Shown here piece after piece: positions 1 through 9,212 of a stretch of 64,000 nucleotides of DNA. The notes beneath the pieces are model-generated. The model did not search any database. It was not told the origin of the DNA and saw only the letters and a list, made by a program, of their open reading frames with translations. The position numbers and the translations under genes were made by a program. The stretch covers positions 571,460-635,459 of the forward strand of contig VYZB01000388.1 in assembly GCA_013397455.1 (NCBI GenBank), written 5' to 3'. This DNA is from Crotophaga sulcirostris. Taxonomy: Eukaryota; Chordata; Aves; Cuculiformes; Crotophagidae. How positions within the stretch are numbered: position 1 is the first letter of the stretch; every line of letters starts with the position of its first letter.

Positions 1-305
1 GGCTCGGGGGGGGGTGGGGGGCGGAGATATGCAAAGCGCCTCCGGACCGCAGCCAATGGGACAGCGCGGGAGGCGTGGCTATGCAAAGCGCCTCCGGCTC
101 GTAGCCAATAGGGCGGTGTCCTGTGCCTGGCGGCACCGCCCATCGGCGCCGCGGGGCGCGCCGCACCGCACAGCGAGGGGCGGGGGCGCGGTGCCGCCCG
201 GGGCTGCTCCGGCCCCGCCGCTGCCCTCGGCGCGTCCCGCTCCCCTTCGCCCCCCGGGCGGCAGCATCAGCGTGGGCAGCATCGCGTGGGCCGGTCCCGA
301 AGGGG
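1..305. promoter_or_regulatory. CpG-island promoter candidate
   Basis: The first 300 bases are very rich in G+C and CpG, in sharp contrast to the CpG-poor sequence beyond the neighbouring CR1. A GC box (GGGGCGGGGG) lies at about 177-186. Two CCAAT boxes on the plus strand lie at 53-57 and 105-109, each preceded by an octamer-like ATGCAAAG. No TATA box is evident. This is the usual make-up of a TATA-less vertebrate promoter. The island may extend left of the window, so the gene it serves and its direction cannot be fixed. ORFs running through it are GC-rich, proline/arginine/glycine-rich readings with no family features, and I do not call them genes. Confidence 0.6.
28..110 (+). repeat. Duplicated octamer-like plus CCAAT module
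   Basis: Two copies of a module of about 31-34 bp begin at 28 and 80, a spacing of 52 bp. Each has TATGCAAAGCGCCTCCGG, a few variable bases, then AGCCAAT. ATGCAAAG differs from the octamer ATGCAAAT at the last base. Paired octamer and CCAAT elements are known from POU-factor and NF-Y regulated promoters such as some histone genes. Function here is inferred; the duplication itself is seen directly. Confidence 0.65.
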
Positions 306-310
306 GGGAC

Positions 311-665
311 TTCAGCCTGGGGAAGGGAAAGCTCCGGGGGGACCTTATAGCGGCCTCCCAGTAACTGAAGGGGCTACAAGAAAGCTGGGGAGGGAGTTTT
401 TCCAAAGGGCAGGGAGCGATAGGGTGGGGGGGAATGGCTGTAAATTGGAAGGGAAAACTAAGATTAGACATTAGGAAGAAATTCTTCACGGTGAGGTGCA
501 CAGGTGGCCCAGGGAAGCTGTGGGTGCCCCCTCCCTGGAGGTGTTCAAGGCCAGGTTGGATGGGGCCTGGAGCAGCCTGGGCTGGTGGGAGGCGTCCCTG
601 CCCATGGCAGGGGGGTGGCACTGGATGGGCTTTAATGTCCCTTCCAACCCAAGCCATTCCATGCC
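311..665 (+). mobile_element. CR1 LINE, 5'-truncated 3' end
   Basis: The plus strand follows the CR1 3' region in order: TTCAGCCTGG near 311, GACCTTATAGCGGCCTCCCA near 341, a block near 470 matching 'attaggaagaaattcttca', a block near 540 matching 'ctggaggtgttcaaggcca', and a terminal CTTCCAACCCAAGCCATTCC at 641-660. The element is truncated to about 355 bp and lacks all of ORF1 and nearly all of ORF2, so it is inactive. It begins right beside the CpG island. The terminal octamer tail, usually AT-rich, is altered toward G and C (ATGCCTTCGCG). Confidence 0.93.
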
Positions 666-2625
666 TTCGCGTGGCGCAAAAGGAAGCGCTGGTCCAGCGG
701 CAGCGCTGGCAGCTGGGTGCGTGGCAAGGCTCAGGGAGGACAACCATGTCCCCGCGCCCCGCAGGCTCTGTCCCTGCCGATGGGGAACAGTAAGGTGTGA
801 AGCACGTCTCTGCGACATCCGCCACCACTGTTCCTCAGGTGTGTCAACTGGAGTCCTGCTCCAGCCCTCACTGCGTTTTCACACCAGCGATTTCCTGATG
901 TTGCTATAAACAACTGAAAGGGAGCACAGGCACACTCAGAAATAGCCTGAGACAGTCAAGGTGTCTTGAAACTGAGCAGAAACTGCCACGCAGGAATAGC
1001 AGGCATCACTGGAGTCAGGGAAAGCAATTTGCAAATAATTAAAACAAGTACAATAAAGCCCTTAGACATTCTTGAAAGTAACCCCCGAAGTATCACAAAG
1101 GATTTGACAAGTGAGATTTGTACTGGGCTTAGGGTGCGTTTCCTACGCACATTAAGATGTCTTTTGCAGTAAATGGACAATTTATCCCTAACTAATGTAT
1201 TTTAATCTTACATTGCGAGGCTTTAGCGTTATTGGGAGTCGGCTGGCTAATATCCCAGGCAACAGGCTGAGAATGTTTATGCTTGTGAGTTCCAGTTTTG
1301 AAGAAATGTTATATCCTTTTAAGTGTAAAATACCAGCGAAATTCTATCCCTTTAAGGATAAAAGCCTAGCAAACACATTTCTCTATCATGCCAACAGAGA
1401 CGGCCAAAACTCTTGAGTAGGCAAGGCGAGTCATGTAAGAGATTTCCCCGTCCAAGTGAGCAAAGCCTGGCGATCCTTCAATACAAACTTCCTACAGGAA
1501 AGGCACGGACGCAACGCAACTACAGGTAGGCTCATTTGTAAAACAGGTTGGGGAAAACTATGACATCACGGAAAACACTCAGAGTGTGGTGACTTCCAGA
1601 TTAAGTCAAGTGCTGCCAGAAAACTGGTTTTTCAACATCGCCTTGGCCCTTCCACAAGATACACTATGCATAATAGGTTTCCACAGAAATCTTAAATAGC
1701 ACCATATCCCAACAGAAAAAAAAAGCAGAGCTGAGGAGAGGAACAACCTGAACTCGAGCCACTGTCATGCTGCAAATAAGAAGTTCAGGCCCATGCTGCT
1801 GGCAGCAGCTACCCTTTAGGGGGGATGATCATCAAAAATGAGAGCGTGCCTTGAGAGCAAAATCCTGTGGACTTTGGCAGTCCAGCTGTATATCTCACAG
1901 TAGAGCCCTCTGGTGTCTTTGGCACTTCAGTGCAGTGACTGTTCAAAATTCACGTTTCCATTTGTAGGAAAAGGAAGGCACCACCAGGACCAAACCTTTC
2001 AGGATATTTGTTTTTCTAACAAACTCCATTCACTTGACTCTGTCCCTATACTTTCACAAAGTGCCACAACTGCTTGCGCTGAGCACACATGACTGCAGGT
2101 CAAACTCGGGAGAAGTCCAAGTTTAGGAAGTTTTGTAGAAAATAGTTTGTTGGGCTTCACAAGACAGAAGGTGGGTGTCCAGGGAGGGTGGAACAAATTA
2201 GCTGGGTGGATTGTTCACCAGCCTTTGCAAAAAATGGTTCTTCAGGGTCAACACCAGTGCAGACCTCTGCAGCATCATTTTTAGGCTACAGCGCTAAACA
2301 TGCATTGAGATGAACAGGAGAAATGAGAAGAGGACAGCTGTCTCGAGCTGCATGCAGACTCAGGCATTCATATTACTGACTCACAACTAGTTCATACTTC
2401 AAAAGAGGTTGGGGTTTTTGTTTGTTTTACTTCAGAAAGCAAAATATTGGGTTTTAGTAGGGATTTTGTAGTTGCAGCGAGATGTGCATCACCTCGCACG
2501 GGGCAGTTTGATTCCTGACCACGCTGCCAGTTCAGAAGATGTTGCGACACTTGGACACAGCAAAGACATGTCAGCAGCACCAGGCTGGTTTAAACTTTCA
2601 AAGGAGCAGCAAGAGCTTCTGACTC
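666..2625. other. Unique noncoding stretch, nothing recognised
   Basis: I see no repeat, RNA gene or convincing exon. ORFs are all short and have no family features. Some AT-rich blocks, around 1195-1470, keep several CpGs and could be regulatory, but nothing specific supports that. Confidence 0.5.
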
Positions 2626-2626
2626 A

Positions 2627-2867
2627 TTTATTCAGAAGACTAATTACCTTCTCATTGAAAGTGTTGGAAGTTCAAATCAGTGCAGAGTGGCCATTCTGGA
2701 TCTCTGGTGTTCTTCAGAGCCTGAAGGACCTCGCCTGTCCAGGTGCAGATGTCCTGGCTGCTGCACCCCAGAGGGAGCTTCAGTGTAATTTGGAAGAACA
2801 TCTGAAAATGCTCCTCAGACATGGTGACTTCGTTCTTGAAATTGCCCTGGGAAAAGATGGGATCAAA
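2627..2867 (-). other. Candidate terminal coding exon, unidentified gene
   Basis: On the minus strand a pyrimidine-rich acceptor (TGTTTCTCTCCAAACAG) precedes base 2867. It is followed by 71 open codons ending in TGA at 2654-2652 and by AATAAA at 2632-2627. Codon choice is typical of vertebrate coding DNA, with many AAG, CTG, GAG, ATC and TTC codons. The peptide starts FDPIFSQGNF, contains EEHFQMFFQITLKLPLG and ends DLNFQHFQ; I do not recognise its family. A possible donor (AAG|GTAATT) at 2649/2648 is an alternative end. Against this reading, the implied 3' UTR is very short. The opposite strand also carries a complete 197-codon ORF (2472-3065), starting MQRDVHHLARG, which is the longest ORF in the window and has equally plausible codons. 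At most one strand is likely coding, and neither may be. Confidence 0.28.
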
Positions 2868-4854
2868 CTGTTTGGAGAGAAACACACCCCTGCAATAAGT
2901 CCGGTGCCTGCATGGGGTGAGCTCTGGAGACAGTCCTCAGCTTTAATCCGGAAAGGGCACCACACCTCTCCTGCCCTGGGCCGAATGGCAGGTGTCTGCA
3001 GCTGTACCCCCCTCTCAAACCTTACAGCCAGTGTCATTTGCCTATTAGACAAAAGCATCCACTGAAGAAAACAAAGTCCCTTTATATGTCAAAGGCTGGG
3101 GGAGAGGAGCAATTTTCAGCTTGTTGCAGACATGGACATAATTATCCTTACACAGAATTCAGACAGGGACTGATTAACCACCATTCCAGGATGATAAGTG
3201 CCAGCAAAAACTCTGAAAGAGGGAAATAGATCCACATTTTAGGAAGGTGCTCAGGGCAAATTTAAGTGAGTGGGAAGTCAGAATTTGTAGGGGCAGAGCA
3301 GTAAGTGCACAATTCTTTGTTTCCCCACCCAGTCAACTGCCCACAAATGGCATCTTCTTCAGAGCTGCAGGGAAAAACCTGACAGCAAACAGGCTGCCAG
3401 ACAGAGCAGGAATGTTCCTAGGATCAGGCCACTCCATGCGATTTCTGTATTGAAAATCCAATGTGCTGCACTGCAGTAACAGCTCAGATCAAGAACAGCA
3501 TTCGCAGGATCTCCGGGTGCTGTCACCGACTGCTAGGAACAAGCAAAGGAGGATTATGAGGGCCTTGTTTATATTGATGAGGATGTTGGAGTGCTAATGT
3601 TTCTAATCACAGAGGGTTAATTTACAAAGCACTGCTGTAATCCTGTACCTGTAAAGCAGGTGTGAAACGCACATCCCAGGCAGGGAGCCTTTGGGGCTGC
3701 AGCATGTGCAGAGTCTGCTGCAAAGGTACCGCCCGTTAGAGAAGGAACCGAGCGCTGGCATCAGGTAGCATCGTCCCTGCAGGGCCACTGGGCGACTGCT
3801 GCCAACTGCTCAGGCAGGCAGGCTCAGGGACATGACTCTGGTGTTGCTCCTCGAACGTTACAACACCACCAAAGGAGTGGAGATGAGTGACACAATGAGG
3901 CCACCAGCACACTGGCTGGAAGGGAGGCACTGGTGGTGCCTCCCGTGTGAGTGGGAGGGAAGGACAGGGCAGCCGGATGTCACACCACCCGCTTTTTCCC
4001 CCATCAGCACCATCCTGCCCATTCCAGCAAGGAGCTGCATTAGGACCCCTTGGCAAGGACTCAGCAGGACCTGTTGCCCCGCGGAGAGGAAAGGTTCAGC
4101 TGATCAGCTGCTTCTCTTGCGGACACCAAGGAAAGGAGCTGCCCCTGAATTTCCACTGGCTATTGCTTAGCCGGGGGCAGCTGCCCAGCTGTTGTCATCT
4201 GCTGTGCAGAAGCAGCAGCTCCTCCTTCCCACCGAGCTCAAAGCCCTTCCTGACTTTCTTCCTGCAGTCCCCTGTGCTGAGATGTGCAGACTGGTGCCTG
4301 GCATAGAGGGGAGCGATTACTCTGGATTTCTCAGAAGCCACTAATTGGGGACACTCAGAGAAACCACCAGCCCAGGCCAGAGCTCACTGCCTGTAACGAA
4401 GCTGTGGCGCCCACGGACATGTTTGTTTGTTTTTTTAAAACAAATTCAGAAAGTGATCTGACAAATTGCTGGAGGCTAAGACCACTAGTAACTATTAGAC
4501 ACAATGATGCACATGGAATCTTCATCTCAGAAAGTTTCCCAACAGCTCTTTGGTAGAAATGGGGAGGTTGTCTCAGGGGAAGAACCACTTTGTAATCACT
4601 CGGTTCCTTACGGGTCAGTCACTGGCAGTTGTAGGTGACAAAAGTCTGCGCTACAGAGACAGGACCAGAGTCTCCAAGGCAGTCCTTAGGTTTAAGCCCT
4701 TACTCCCACAGCAGCCAAGGGCAGGTGCAGCTTGGTTCAGGGGTTTGCACAGCCAAGGCAGCAGCAGTTGCTGTCTTTACAAGATATTGAATCTTGTCCT
4801 TTGTTCTAAGGTAGAATCGACTGCAACCTCTACATGAATCCTAACAGCTTTTAA
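2868..4854. other. Unique noncoding stretch
   Basis: No repeat or RNA gene is recognised. Several ORFs of 60-120 codons overlap on both strands around 3.7-4.6 kb, with no domain, splice or codon evidence that picks one out. Confidence 0.4.
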
Positions 4855-4990
4855 TCTCTTCTTTTCTTAAAAACATCCATGATGAAGACCCCACAATTTC
4901 CCTGGATGGTCTGTTTCCAAGTCCAAATAATCCTGAAACAGCCTTCCTAACATCTAACCTAACCTTTTCTTTGCTACAAATTTAAATAAT
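4855..4990 (-). mobile_element. Ancient CR1-type LINE relic
   Basis: Read on the plus strand, the segment has the order of blocks seen in inverted ancient CR1 copies: 'cttaaaaacatccatgatg', then 'ccacaatttccctgg', then 'ctgtttcca', then 'cctaacatctaacctaacc', then an A/T-rich stretch. Divergence is much higher than in the CR1 copies at 58 kb, so this is an old amniote-age insertion. The family is inferred from remembered consensus blocks, not an alignment. Confidence 0.55.
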
Positions 4991-5946
4991 AAAAAGATGC
5001 TTTCAAACTTTTTTGGTGGACTGGACTGGCATCTCTGTCTCGTTTTATCGTAGGCAGTGCTAGAAGGTTATAGAGCCAAGCAGAATATACATGTCATTAT
5101 CCCCCAGCCAGCAGATGTAGGTGCTTCTCACAATGCACTACACCACTGCAAAAAGCATAACAGCACTTGCATGCTTTATGTGCAATAAGATTATACATAC
5201 GAGCTAAGTTTTGATCAGAACTGAAAGAAACAGGAATAGCAGGCTTCCCAGAGGATGGAGACAAGGAAAGACTGTTCAGCCGGTGGTAATTTCCATTCCC
5301 ACCTAGGGCACGACAAACCTGTGTAAGGGATAAATGCATGGCTAGATGAGAAAAATTTAAATGTGAAATCTAAAGTGACAAACACACATGGGATTCACAG
5401 TAATTGTCAAGTTAGCTAGCCCTTTACTCTTTGCTTGAGAGAACATCTAGCATGGAGATGGTTTAACCTACTCTGCTGTTGCTCTCTGTCTATCCATCAC
5501 CACTGAAAGCTTCTTCATGCTTGATGGTTCAGGAACAACAGTTTTATCTCCTCAAGGAGTAGATTGCTCAAGGACTCAGCCCCACAGACAGGCAACCACG
5601 CTTGCTGCATCCTGATGTGCAAGGAGTTGTCAAGCTGGGTCTGGTGCCCACTGGGACCCTGGTGTGCCATGCAGTGTGTCTGCTCTCTCCTGGGGAGCTG
5701 TAGTCATTAGTCCTGGTTTGCAGTTCAGGAGCCAGTCTTGATTGAAAAAGAAAAGAAGTATTGTGTTTTAAATACAGTTCTTCATGGTAGTCCACACATA
5801 GTCTTAAGTTCAATTTTAGGAGGTAGTTTCTGCAATATGACCTTTCCCTTTGGCGAATGTGCAGAGGGAAGAGTGAGAGAAGGAAGCGAGATGTGCTCCC
5901 CACTTCCTCCACTTGTGGGGATTTCTTTGAAAAAGGGGGTTTGTGT

Positions 5947-5976
5947 GAAATGGACTGCAGAAATGGACTGCAGAAA
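5947..5976. repeat. 13-bp tandem duplication
   Basis: The unit GAAATGGACTGCA occurs twice in direct succession (5947-5959 and 5960-5972), followed by GAAAG. The copies are identical, which suggests recent replication slippage. Confidence 0.85.
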
Positions 5977-6137
5977 GTTATCTTAAAATCCCTTCACACC
6001 TCTGTTTTTTGCTGGTACTTAGGACTTTCTGCTATTCAAAAAGCGTGATGTCAGTTAAGCCTGTTCCAAGACATTGCTATCTGATGGCAGAAAATCCCAG
6101 GTAAAGATTTTCTCAGTTTCCCCATCTAATGCTGGGG

Positions 6138-6164
6138 TTTTTTTTTTGTTTGTTTGTTTGTTTT
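6138..6164. repeat. Poly-T / (GTTT)n microsatellite
   Basis: A run of T is followed by four GTTT units. It follows a short CTCAGTTTCCCCATCT stretch at about 6114 that resembles the MIR core but is too short to call. Confidence 0.8.
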
Positions 6165-7149
6165 CTTGGGAGGGCATTTGCAGATACACAAACAACCTTG
6201 CCATCCATGTAGGAGATCTCTTCTGCACACAAGCTCCCATCCCCACCATGCACGCTGCCACAACCAAGGTTTGGCTCCCTGTGTCTCCCATGGCTTCCCT
6301 CACTTTGCAGAGCTCACTTGGTCCCACATCAACTCATAGGTGGGTGGACAGTGAAACGAGGAGCCCCAGGCTGCAGGTCAACCAGCAGTGTCTTGGCAGT
6401 GAGCAGCTCTTCCACCACCACATTCCAGCCCATTTCCAGGCTTTGCACACAGGTTCCCAGCCTCACTCCTTTCTTATTTAAGCAGACAAAGACTTTTTTC
6501 CTCCCCCTGTCACTCCCCTAAGTAACTGTGGCAGGCATGAGTGAGCCACAGGCCTACACAACTACAAAGCATAATTAAGACAAGACACTAATACAATTTC
6601 CTAATATTAAGTGAGAAATTTCTATTTGTAGGCAAATCCCAAGAAAAGCAGACAAAAGTCATTTTAATGCAAAGGTTGTTTTTTTTCTTCCCTTAAAAAT
6701 AAGAAAACAAAAACTAGGCGTTTTGGCATAAGATAACGTTTAAGAAACTGAACAGTATTGTGCCATTCCCTTTCCTTTATCCTAGCCCTTACAGTTTCTT
6801 TTCCATGTTTTCCTCACAGTTCTCTTCAAAAACTGACCAAAGCTCTATCTGTTTTGAAATTACAGTATTCTGTTCATTCCTTGACTGACCAAAAGTACTG
6901 CTGAAATGCCCATAAATAAATCAGAAAAAAATACCCAGCTTGAAACAAACCTAGTAAAAACTAACTCCAGAAAAACTCGTATTGCTGCCAATCACTTTTC
7001 CTTGCAGAGAGAAATTGCACCCTAGTCTACCAGGTTCAACAACAAACTGTATCTTGATACGTGGGAGGGACAAGGGAACAGTCTTTCTAGAAGTTTACAG
7101 TAAAAAAAATAAATTGTAAATAGAACAACACATAATACAAACCTCTTTT

Positions 7150-7307
7150 TTATGGAAGATTAATAGTAATATTTTTAAGATGAACAGTACAGAGCACCAG
7201 CCAATGAGAACTAACATTTCTCAACTCCATCACGAGGTGCTTTTCATCACTTGTTTCATCATCCCATGGGGCCCTGTCGTGGTGCAGCACGGTCCAGCGC
7301 AGGTACC
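7150..7307 (-). other. Weak candidate coding exon, unidentified
   Basis: On the minus strand a long pyrimidine-rich tract ending in AATCACCAG precedes base 7307. The frame then reads about 52 codons to TAA at 7152-7150. The peptide begins YLRWTVLHHDRAPWDDETSD. The first 110 bases keep five CpGs in an otherwise CpG-poor area, which can mark coding constraint. I recognise no family and see no canonical AATAAA shortly downstream. It could be a terminal exon, a decayed exon or chance. Confidence 0.2.
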
Positions 7308-7365
7308 CTGGTGATTCAGAAACGGAGGGTGTAGCAACATGGGAAAGGAAAAGCCAGCTATCCAC

Positions 7366-9065
7366 TTCAGGGAATATGGGTGCATGGGGTTATGATCAGT
7401 TTAATAAAATCAAAGACTTGTCCCAAAGGGCTGTGGGCTCCCCTGTGGGATCAGACACCTTCTGCAAATCCACTGTAGCTTCTGAATAGAGTAACTGCGT
7501 TTTCAGGAACTGGGAAGTTATTAGAGACCCCTGATTTCACACATGGTAAAGGTGTGAGCAAATCATAAAATATTTGTGGGAAATCTCTTTCCCTAATCCA
7601 GCCATAATACCCGCTTTCTCCGCTCTCCTCCCCCTCTTTCCTTCCCATTGCTGGGAGTTGAAAAACTATTTATGGTCTGCACAGGGATTATGTTTTATCC
7701 ACTTTATCCAACCAGCGACCTACTGGAGTTTGATGTACTTTAAGAAATATGAGCTACCAAACTGCCTCTTCCAATTTTTGTAATTTCAAGTATTTCTTGC
7801 ATTTGCAGATGCCTAAAGGCTCAAGAAGCAAGCACTGCAGAAGCAGGAGAAGGGCTGGGAGTCATTTCTGCTTCGCATCACAAGCTCTCAAATGACCTGT
7901 ATCTCATTTAGAGATCTGCCAAAACACCTTTCCAAACAAACAACTTTTTCTCCTTTCAACGTCCCCTGTTGGATATCTTGATATACCTTGATGTCAGGCA
8001 TACACTAGTGTCAGCTGCAAAGGGAAAATAAAATTTCCAGTACCTGAAGCAGATGCTGGGGAGGGCTCACACTTAACAGCTGCTGGACGCTGAAGGAGAT
8101 TTTAAATACAGGACAGGAGTCCACCCCAGGCCTGGGAGGAGGTGTGGGTTAAGCAGACACAGAGTTTTATCCTGTAGTTACAACTGTGGAAGGGAAAACC
8201 TAATAACATGCTTAGCCTGTGCCCATAAGTAGCTGTTAAGCATATGCTGCAAACACAGCACAAGATAGGTGAGGCCCAGTTTGTAAGCACAGATGGTTTA
8301 GGCCCTATTAAAGACTATTTTTTCTGATTTTTATTTCTCTTTTAATCAAATTTAAAGCAATAAGATAAGCTCTCTGCAGACTCTGGATGTGTAAAATCTG
8401 TTACCCCCAAACACAGAAGCTCCGTGGTAATGGCGACAGCCCACCGCCTTCATCTGTGTTCAGATCTTCATTTCAGCTTAAAGTTAGGAAACGCCTGTGT
8501 TCCTGCACCTCATCTGGGAGCTGCAGATGGGCTGGGGGGGTGGAGTTGTCAAAAGTGGCTGTGCTGGGTTCTCAAACCCCCTTGGATTTGATGAAAGAGG
8601 GAGTGAGGAAGGATGGGACCTGTTTTCCTTGGGCGACTGGAGGAAGTGGCTGCAGGAGAGGTGAAGGTGGAGTTAGTCAGTGGACAAAGGAGCTGCCAGG
8701 GCAGATATCCCAGATACAAGTAGGGGTCCAGTCAAATCTCAGTCACGGTGGGGGAGGGAAGACACAGATGCTTCCCTTTTGTGCCCACCTCCATGTAGTC
8801 ATTGTAGTGACCGAAGGAAAGAACAATTGGTTTTTTTGAAAACCACATGGTCTGTATCCTTCAGCAGCCATGTGCTCTTGGGAAGATACTCCCTTCTATG
8901 GTGAGGGTCTTCGGAGTGGGCACTGATCCCAGAGCTGCAGCGGGCTGAACCTGCATAGTCTTACCTGAGAGGAAAAGAGAGGGCTCATTTCAGCAGCACT
9001 GCCAGGACACACCAGCCAGAGCCCTGCTCTGCCCTTTGGGCCAGATCCTCTCCCTTGTACCGTCA
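7366..9065. other. Unique noncoding stretch, nothing recognised
   Basis: No repeat, RNA gene or convincing exon is visible. ORFs at 8.39-8.84 kb have no recognisable domain or codon signal. Confidence 0.5.
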
Positions 9066-9212
9066 CTGCTGTGGTACTCAAGAACTTGGGGAAATCACTT
9101 CATGTCTCTGAGCCTTTATTTTCCAGCTGTAAAATGGAGTTAATTATATTGACCTTCTTCATAAAATGCCTTGCAAATGCTAGACAGCAGCTAAGTACTA
9201 TCATGATTATTG
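9066..9212 (+). mobile_element. MIR SINE relic
   Basis: The plus strand contains the MIR core in order: CTTGGGGAAATCACTTCATG (compare the 'ttgggcaagtcacttaac' block), TCTCTGAGCCTTTATTTTCC, then GCTGTAAAATGGAGTTAATT, then a tail with AGCTAAGTACTATCATGATT that parallels 'agtaagcactcaataaatg'. MIR is an ancient tRNA-derived SINE found as rare relics in birds. The copy is strongly diverged. Confidence 0.75.

Larger units (their letters stand above)
4991..7149. other. Unique noncoding stretch with small repeats
   Basis: Apart from a 13-bp tandem duplication and a T-rich microsatellite listed separately, nothing is recognised. A minus-strand open segment at about 5200-5318 lies between an acceptor-like ACACAG and a donor-like GTATGT, but its peptide is low-complexity serine/leucine-rich, so I do not call it an exon. 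Confidence 0.4.

Noticed and set aside
14..909. Overlapping ORFs of 75-249 codons on both strands
   Set aside because: They run through the CpG island and CR1. They are explained by GC-rich sequence lacking AT-rich stops, and have no domain features.
6110..6135. MIR-like CTCAGTTTCCCCATCT
   Set aside because: Only about 16 bases match and the flanks do not follow MIR, so it is too short to call.
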